A stretch of 64,000 nucleotides of DNA from Leadbetterella sp035299025 (GTDB taxonomy: Bacteria; Bacteroidota; Bacteroidia; Cytophagales; Spirosomataceae), in assembly GCA_035299025.1 (NCBI GenBank), contig DATGXK010000019.1, positions 62,001 through 126,000 on the forward strand. Direction: 5' to 3'. Position numbers and translations under genes: made by a program. A model generated the notes under the pieces. That model was not told the origin of the DNA, searched no databases, and worked only from the letters and a program-made list of their open reading frames with translations. Every line of letters starts with the position of its first letter. Position 1 is the first letter of the stretch. Of this stretch, positions 60,160 to 64,000 are shown one piece after another.

Positions 60160-61458
60160 ATGGATTTTCTATCTAAAATAAAAAGAACAATATCTGTCCA
60201 GACAATTGAAAATTTGGCTAGTTTTCTTGGCGAAAAATCAACAAATGTAGACGCCGGCTTAAGCTTAAGCCTCAATACGTTCATGGCTGGTTTGCTGAAG
60301 TATGCACATTCAGACGTCGAAGTCAAAAACATAATAAATGTACTCAACGACGGAGGGCACACGGGCGACATCCTGAATAATTTAGAGTCGTTTTCAAGTA
60401 ATTTTGAAAAAACTCAGCTCCTCGTAACCATCGGAAACAATATTTCTTCTCACTTTCTGGGCAATAAAGTACCCAATTTGGTAGAAAAAGTGGCCGGAAT
60501 ATCTGAAGTAAAAAAGACGAGTGCCGGTTCTCTACTGAGCCTTTCAGCTCCAATAGTATTAGGATTTATCGGCAAAAGTATGCGAGAAGGTAATCTGGAT
60601 TTGGGTGGCTTGAGAAATTATTTTAGAGATATCAATGACGGCGTAATAAATGCTTTGCCCCCAGCTATCAATAACATTTTCCAATTTAAGAAAACTGTTA
60701 CCAATCCTATCCCGGCTGCGGTAACTCCGATAAAGCCTCAGAAAGAAAAAAACAAAACAGGGAACAAAACCAATTGGGCTCTAATTTTACCCTGGCTAAT
60801 TTTGGGTATTGCGGGTCTTTCTGTGGTTTATTATGCCAAATTTGCTAAGAAAGACCAAGTAGGCCTTCAACAAGAAACGCCCATTATTACTGAGAAGCAA
60901 GAAACCGATTTACAACCAGAGGACTTCCTACCAGACCCTAGTGTTGCGGCTCTTCCGGTTGAAAAAAATATCGTACCGGCCGAGACAAATGAAGCACCAA
61001 AACCTATCTCAGAAGCTCCTATAGAGTCCAAAAAGCCTGAAGAAAAAATCAAAATTGAGACTCCCAAAGCCGCAGAGAAAAAAGTGGAGGTTAAACAACC
61101 ATCACAAAATAATGCTGCAGCTTCAAAATCGGTAGAAAAGAAAACCGTCAGCGAAAATATTTCAGAAACCAAGACTCCTGCCGGCTGGAACGCAATAAAT
61201 GGAAATGTATTTAAGAAAAACAGTGCCGAAATCAACTGGTCTTCATCGCTAAACGGAATCTTAAGCCAGCTTAAAAATTCCTCAAAAACAATTAAAATAT
61301 CCCCGCTGTCAGGTGGAAATAGTACTTTGGGCGAAGATAGGGCTTATGCACTCCGAGAAATTCTGATAGAAAAAGGAATTTCTGAAGATCGAATTTCTAT
61401 TTCGTCAGCCAAACAGGGATCAAATCCCAACGGAATAGTTTACAGAATTGGCAATTGA
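60160..61458 (+). CDS. DUF937 protein with a transmembrane helix and OmpA-like C-terminus
   Basis: 432 residues from ATG 60160 (MDFLSKIKRTISVQT); the frame is open 99 bp further upstream, but that part has no recognisable fold. Residues ~1-175 are a DUF937/YidB-like helical domain; one membrane helix spans ~206-228 (WALILPWLILGIAGLSVVYY); a Pro/Glu/Lys-rich linker runs to ~350; the last ~80 residues (TLGEDRAYALREILIEKGISEDRISI) match the peptidoglycan-binding OmpA-like motif in a reduced form. The layout suggests an inner-membrane protein that reaches into the periplasm. Confidence 0.75.
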   Translation: MDFLSKIKRTISVQTIENLASFLGEKSTNVDAGLSLSLNTFMAGLLKYAHSDVEVKNIINVLNDGGHTGDILNNLESFSSNFEKTQLLVTIGNNISSHFLGNKVPNLVEKVAGISEVKKTSAGSLLSLSAPIVLGFIGKSMREGNLDLGGLRNYFRDINDGVINALPPAINNIFQFKKTVTNPIPAAVTPIKPQKEKNKTGNKTNWALILPWLILGIAGLSVVYYAKFAKKDQVGLQQETPIITEKQETDLQPEDFLPDPSVAALPVEKNIVPAETNEAPKPISEAPIESKKPEEKIKIETPKAAEKKVEVKQPSQNNAAASKSVEKKTVSENISETKTPAGWNAINGNVFKKNSAEINWSSSLNGILSQLKNSSKTIKISPLSGGNSTLGEDRAYALREILIEKGISEDRISISSAKQGSNPNGIVYRIGN

Positions 61459-61482
61459 TTCCAAGAAATCTTATTGATTTCT

Positions 61483-61490
61483 TAACTTTG
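61483..61490 (+). promoter_or_regulatory. -7 element (TAACTTTG) of the cystathionine synthase/lyase gene
   Basis: Exact TAnnTTTG match 17 bp before the ATG at 61507. Confidence 0.45.
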
Positions 61491-61506
61491 CCAATAAAAC
61501 GAATTT

Positions 61507-62637
61507 ATGGCGAGTTTAGAAACAGAGATTATTCATCAAAATATTCCGGTAGAAAACAGCGGTGCTGTAGTGCCTCCTTTGGTTCAAAGCACTACCTTCA
61601 GAAGAGATGAAGCAGGTGCATTTGTCGATGGCAGAGACATATATACAAGAGCTTCAAATCCCAACCGGAGACTATTAGAGAACAAACTTTCATTACTTGA
61701 AAATGGTACTGATGCGGCATGTTTTGCCTCAGGACAAGCGGCAACAATCAGTATTTTTCACTCCTTGGGGCAAGATTCGCACGTAATACTACCCGACGAC
61801 ATTTACTACGGCACCCGGGTTATTCTAGAAAATCTTTACAAAAATTGGAACATCACATTTACTGTGGTAGACATGTCGGAATTTCAAAACATCGAGCTTG
61901 CCATTCAGCCCAACACTAAATTAATTTGGATAGAATCACCGTCAAACCCTAGTCTTAAAATTTGTGACATAGCCGCAATAGCAACATTTAGTAGCAGCAA
62001 AGGGATTATAACAGCTATAGACAACACATGGGCTACACCTTACTTCACCAAACCCCTACAACTCGGAGCCGACATTGTGATGCACTCTACTACCAAATAT
62101 CTTGGTGGACATTCTGATATCCTCGGTGGAGCGGTAGTTTGGGGAAACAAATTATCTCAGTCCTTTGCACAATCCATTAGAGACTATCAGTCCATTGGAG
62201 GTGGAGTACCGTCTGCATACGACTGTTGGTTGTTGAATAGAAGTCTTTCTACTTTTTTCGTGAGAATGGCCAAGCATAATTCCAATGCAATGTCCTTGGC
62301 GATTTTTCTCGAAAATCACCCGAAAATCGAAACTGTATTTTACCCCGGGCTTCCTTCGCATAAAAACCACGACATTGCAAAAAAACAAATGACTGATGGT
62401 TTTGGAGGTATGCTTTCTGTCCTGATTGCGGGAAACGAAGAAAACTGTTTAAAAGTAGCTTCTAAACTGCGTATATTCCAACACGCCACCAGTCTTGGAG
62501 GCGTTGAAAGCTTGGTAGATCACAGAAGAACAGCCGAAGGTGTACATTCCGTCTCGCCAGGAAACCTACTCCGAATATCCGTTGGAATTGAAAATATTGA
62601 AGATTTAATCAAAGATTTTGCACAAGCTCTAAGCTAA
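61507..62637 (+). CDS. Cystathionine gamma-synthase / beta-lyase family PLP enzyme
   Basis: 376 residues. Cys/Met-metabolism PLP family: VPPLVQSTTFRRDE, YTRASNPNRRLLENKL, CFASGQAA, IDNTWATPYFTKPLQLGADIVMHSTTKYLGGHSDILGG with the PLP lysine in STTK, and SLGGVESLVDHRR near the end. The family includes MetB, MetC and CGL; sequence alone does not separate them. It acts in the cytoplasm in methionine or cysteine synthesis. Single gene with its own promoter. Confidence 0.92.
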   Translation: MASLETEIIHQNIPVENSGAVVPPLVQSTTFRRDEAGAFVDGRDIYTRASNPNRRLLENKLSLLENGTDAACFASGQAATISIFHSLGQDSHVILPDDIYYGTRVILENLYKNWNITFTVVDMSEFQNIELAIQPNTKLIWIESPSNPSLKICDIAAIATFSSSKGIITAIDNTWATPYFTKPLQLGADIVMHSTTKYLGGHSDILGGAVVWGNKLSQSFAQSIRDYQSIGGGVPSAYDCWLLNRSLSTFFVRMAKHNSNAMSLAIFLENHPKIETVFYPGLPSHKNHDIAKKQMTDGFGGMLSVLIAGNEENCLKVASKLRIFQHATSLGGVESLVDHRRTAEGVHSVSPGNLLRISVGIENIEDLIKDFAQALS

Positions 62638-62715
62638 AGCCAACAAAAAATCGTTATTTTACCATTTCATTCAAACAAAAACACCCTTTCAAAGGCAATG
62701 ACCATTTTCAATCTT

Positions 62716-64000
62716 ATGAAAAAATTCTTTTTTCTTATATTTATCGTTTTCAACCTCAACGGCCAAACTCTAAAAACCAAGTACAACTGGCATAACCTCG
62801 ACCTGACCGATGACGGAATAAGAGGCATGAGCACCGAAAAGGCCTATAATGAACTCCTTAAAAACAGGACATCAAAAACAGTAATTGTAGGTGTGATAGA
62901 CTCCGGAATCGACATACAACACGAGGACCTGAAAAACAAAATATGGGTTAATTCAAAAGAAATCGCAAACAACGGCGTAGACGACGACAACAATGGGTTT
63001 GTAGATGACATAAATGGTTGGGATTTCCTCGGTGGAAAAGACGGCCAAGACATCAATCATGAGCAATTAGAATCCGTAAGAATTTACAAAACATTATTTG
63101 AGAAGTTCGGAGAGAATCCCAGTAAAAAAGCAAAGAAAAAAAATAAGGCAGAGCTTACACTAATGGGTAAGATCAAGGATGAAATCGAAAATAAAAAGTC
63201 GGAGGCAAACCAGTATTTACCAATGTACAAAAGTATGTTGGATAAAATCATAAAGGCAGAAGATCTCCTGATTAAAACCATCGGCAAGAGCAATATTACA
63301 AAAGAAGATGTGCAGCAAATTGAGGATCAAAATGTAGATAGAGCTGTTCGCTCTGCCAAGCAAGTCTGGCTAAATCTCAATGCCATGGGTGCTACAAGAG
63401 CCGATATACAAGATGGGGTGACACATTTCGAAGAAGAGCTTAATTACAACCTCAACGATGCCTTCGACCCTAGAAAAGTTATAGGCGACGACTTAAAATC
63501 ATTGTCCTATGGAAAATATGGAAACAACGAAGTCACCGGGCCGGATGCGATGCATGGTACGCACGTCGCTGGTATTATTGGTGCCGACAGAAATAACGCT
63601 TTGGGGGTTAAAGGTGTAGCCGACAATGTAAAAATACTGACCATCAGATGTGTTCCGAATGGAGATGAAAGAGATAAAGATGTGGCTAATGCCATCAAGT
63701 ATGCTGTAGACAATGGTGCCGAAATTATCAATATGAGTTTTGGCAAGCCTTATTCACCAGAAAAATTCTGGGTAGATGAGGCCGTAAAATATGCTGAATC
63801 GAAAGGAGTACTTCTAGTTTCTGCAGCTGGCAATGAGAGTGAAGATATCGACCAGCATGTTCACTATCCTACCAGAACACTGAAGTCTGGAGCGGAAATC
63901 GGCACTTGGATTACTGTTGGTGCTACTAATTTTGAGGAAGGCGAAAACCTACCAGCTGACTTTACCAATTATGGTAAAAAGGGAGTTGATGTTTTCGCCC
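62716..64000 (+). CDS. S8 family subtilisin-like serine peptidase (partial, C-terminus cut)
   Basis: Runs off the right edge after ~428 residues. ATG 62716 is preferred because a signal peptide follows (MKKFFFLIFIVFNLNGQ); ATG 62698 adds six residues. Catalytic Asp62 in VGVIDSGID and His280 in MHGTHVAGIIGA are present; AEIINMSFGKPYS and LVSAAGNE are further family marks. The catalytic Ser lies outside the window. Asp and His are separated by ~218 residues, far more than the ~30 of subtilisin, because of a Lys-rich helical insertion. Probably secreted or periplasmic. Confidence 0.92.
   Translation, partial: MKKFFFLIFIVFNLNGQTLKTKYNWHNLDLTDDGIRGMSTEKAYNELLKNRTSKTVIVGVIDSGIDIQHEDLKNKIWVNSKEIANNGVDDDNNGFVDDINGWDFLGGKDGQDINHEQLESVRIYKTLFEKFGENPSKKAKKKNKAELTLMGKIKDEIENKKSEANQYLPMYKSMLDKIIKAEDLLIKTIGKSNITKEDVQQIEDQNVDRAVRSAKQVWLNLNAMGATRADIQDGVTHFEEELNYNLNDAFDPRKVIGDDLKSLSYGKYGNNEVTGPDAMHGTHVAGIIGADRNNALGVKGVADNVKILTIRCVPNGDERDKDVANAIKYAVDNGAEIINMSFGKPYSPEKFWVDEAVKYAESKGVLLVSAAGNESEDIDQHVHYPTRTLKSGAEIGTWITVGATNFEEGENLPADFTNYGKKGVDVFA

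Noticed and set aside
1..64000. Prophage, insertion sequences, toxin-antitoxin, restriction or secretion-system islands
   Set aside because: No transposase, integrase, capsid, methyltransferase or toxin-antitoxin genes could be read in any frame; nearly all frames belong to ordinary chromosomal families.

Overview
The window reads as chromosome of a Bacteroidota member, most likely of the order Cytophagales. Evidence: many genes carry -7 elements of the Bacteroidota form TAnnTTTG and purine-rich leaders without clear Shine-Dalgarno sites; several families are typical of the phylum (DUF6089 barrels, PUR-domain DUF3276, paired Skp/OmpH after bamA, GH3-like adenylases, an NtrC-type regulator, FG-GAP/UnbV lipoproteins). 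Base composition is moderate to low GC. No prophage, CRISPR array, transposase or rRNA is visible; one tRNA (Arg, CCG) is present. The species cannot be named from sequence alone.

Layout. 1-7540 (minus): a partial acyl-CoA ligase, a trypsin-like protease, a YtcJ-type amidohydrolase, an M14 metallopeptidase and two pirins. 7653-8922 (plus): small envelope genes (DsrE-like, a membrane protein, PspC). 9116-13204: aspS, VanZ-like protein, acyl-ACP desaturase, plsC. 13372-21560 (plus): an envelope-biogenesis block, CBS protein - nadK - two DUF6089 proteins - uppS - bamA - two Skp/OmpH chaperones. 21613-25746 (minus): asnS - nuoH - unknown - proB, a tight operon with a lone Complex I subunit. 25856-31251: DUF4056 protein, a Ser/Thr dehydratase-like enzyme, PspC with an operator-like dyad, mutS2. 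31472-35985 (plus): an FG-GAP/UnbV lipoprotein translationally coupled to an exported cellobiose-2-epimerase-like protein. 35995-45957: YbjQ, DUF58, RlpA, PUR protein, then a six-gene minus-strand unit: GMC oxidoreductase, gluconate-dehydrogenase subunit 3-like Tat protein, TonB receptor, glycerophosphodiesterase, GH3-like adenylase and a Rossmann protein. 46184-51131: SBBP-type propeller protein, tRNA-Arg, a heptad-repeat charged protein, thioesterase, and an overlapping membrane/regulator cluster. 51191-55863: purM, an AT-rich orphan gene and a GH106-like glycoside hydrolase. 55917-64000: an NtrC-type regulator lacking a DNA-binding domain, a carotenoid desaturase-like enzyme, a lipoprotein, a DUF937/OmpA-like protein, a cystathionine synthase/lyase and the start of a subtilase.

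The most unusual structure is at 52324-53355, between purM and the glycoside hydrolase. Two pairs of direct repeats interleave there: a 43-bp copy of the purM 3' end and a ~55-bp copy of the glycoside hydrolase upstream region, including the same 20-nt spacing to an ATG. They frame a strongly AT-rich orphan gene. This looks like the scar of a tandem duplication or insertion followed by internal deletion. Other points of interest are the dehydrogenase alpha/gamma pair with an Fe-S-like cysteine motif but no cytochrome partner, the exported epimerase, the lone nuoH, the DNA-binding-domain-less sigma-54 activator, and promoter -7 elements that coincide with the only or apparent start codon of two genes.
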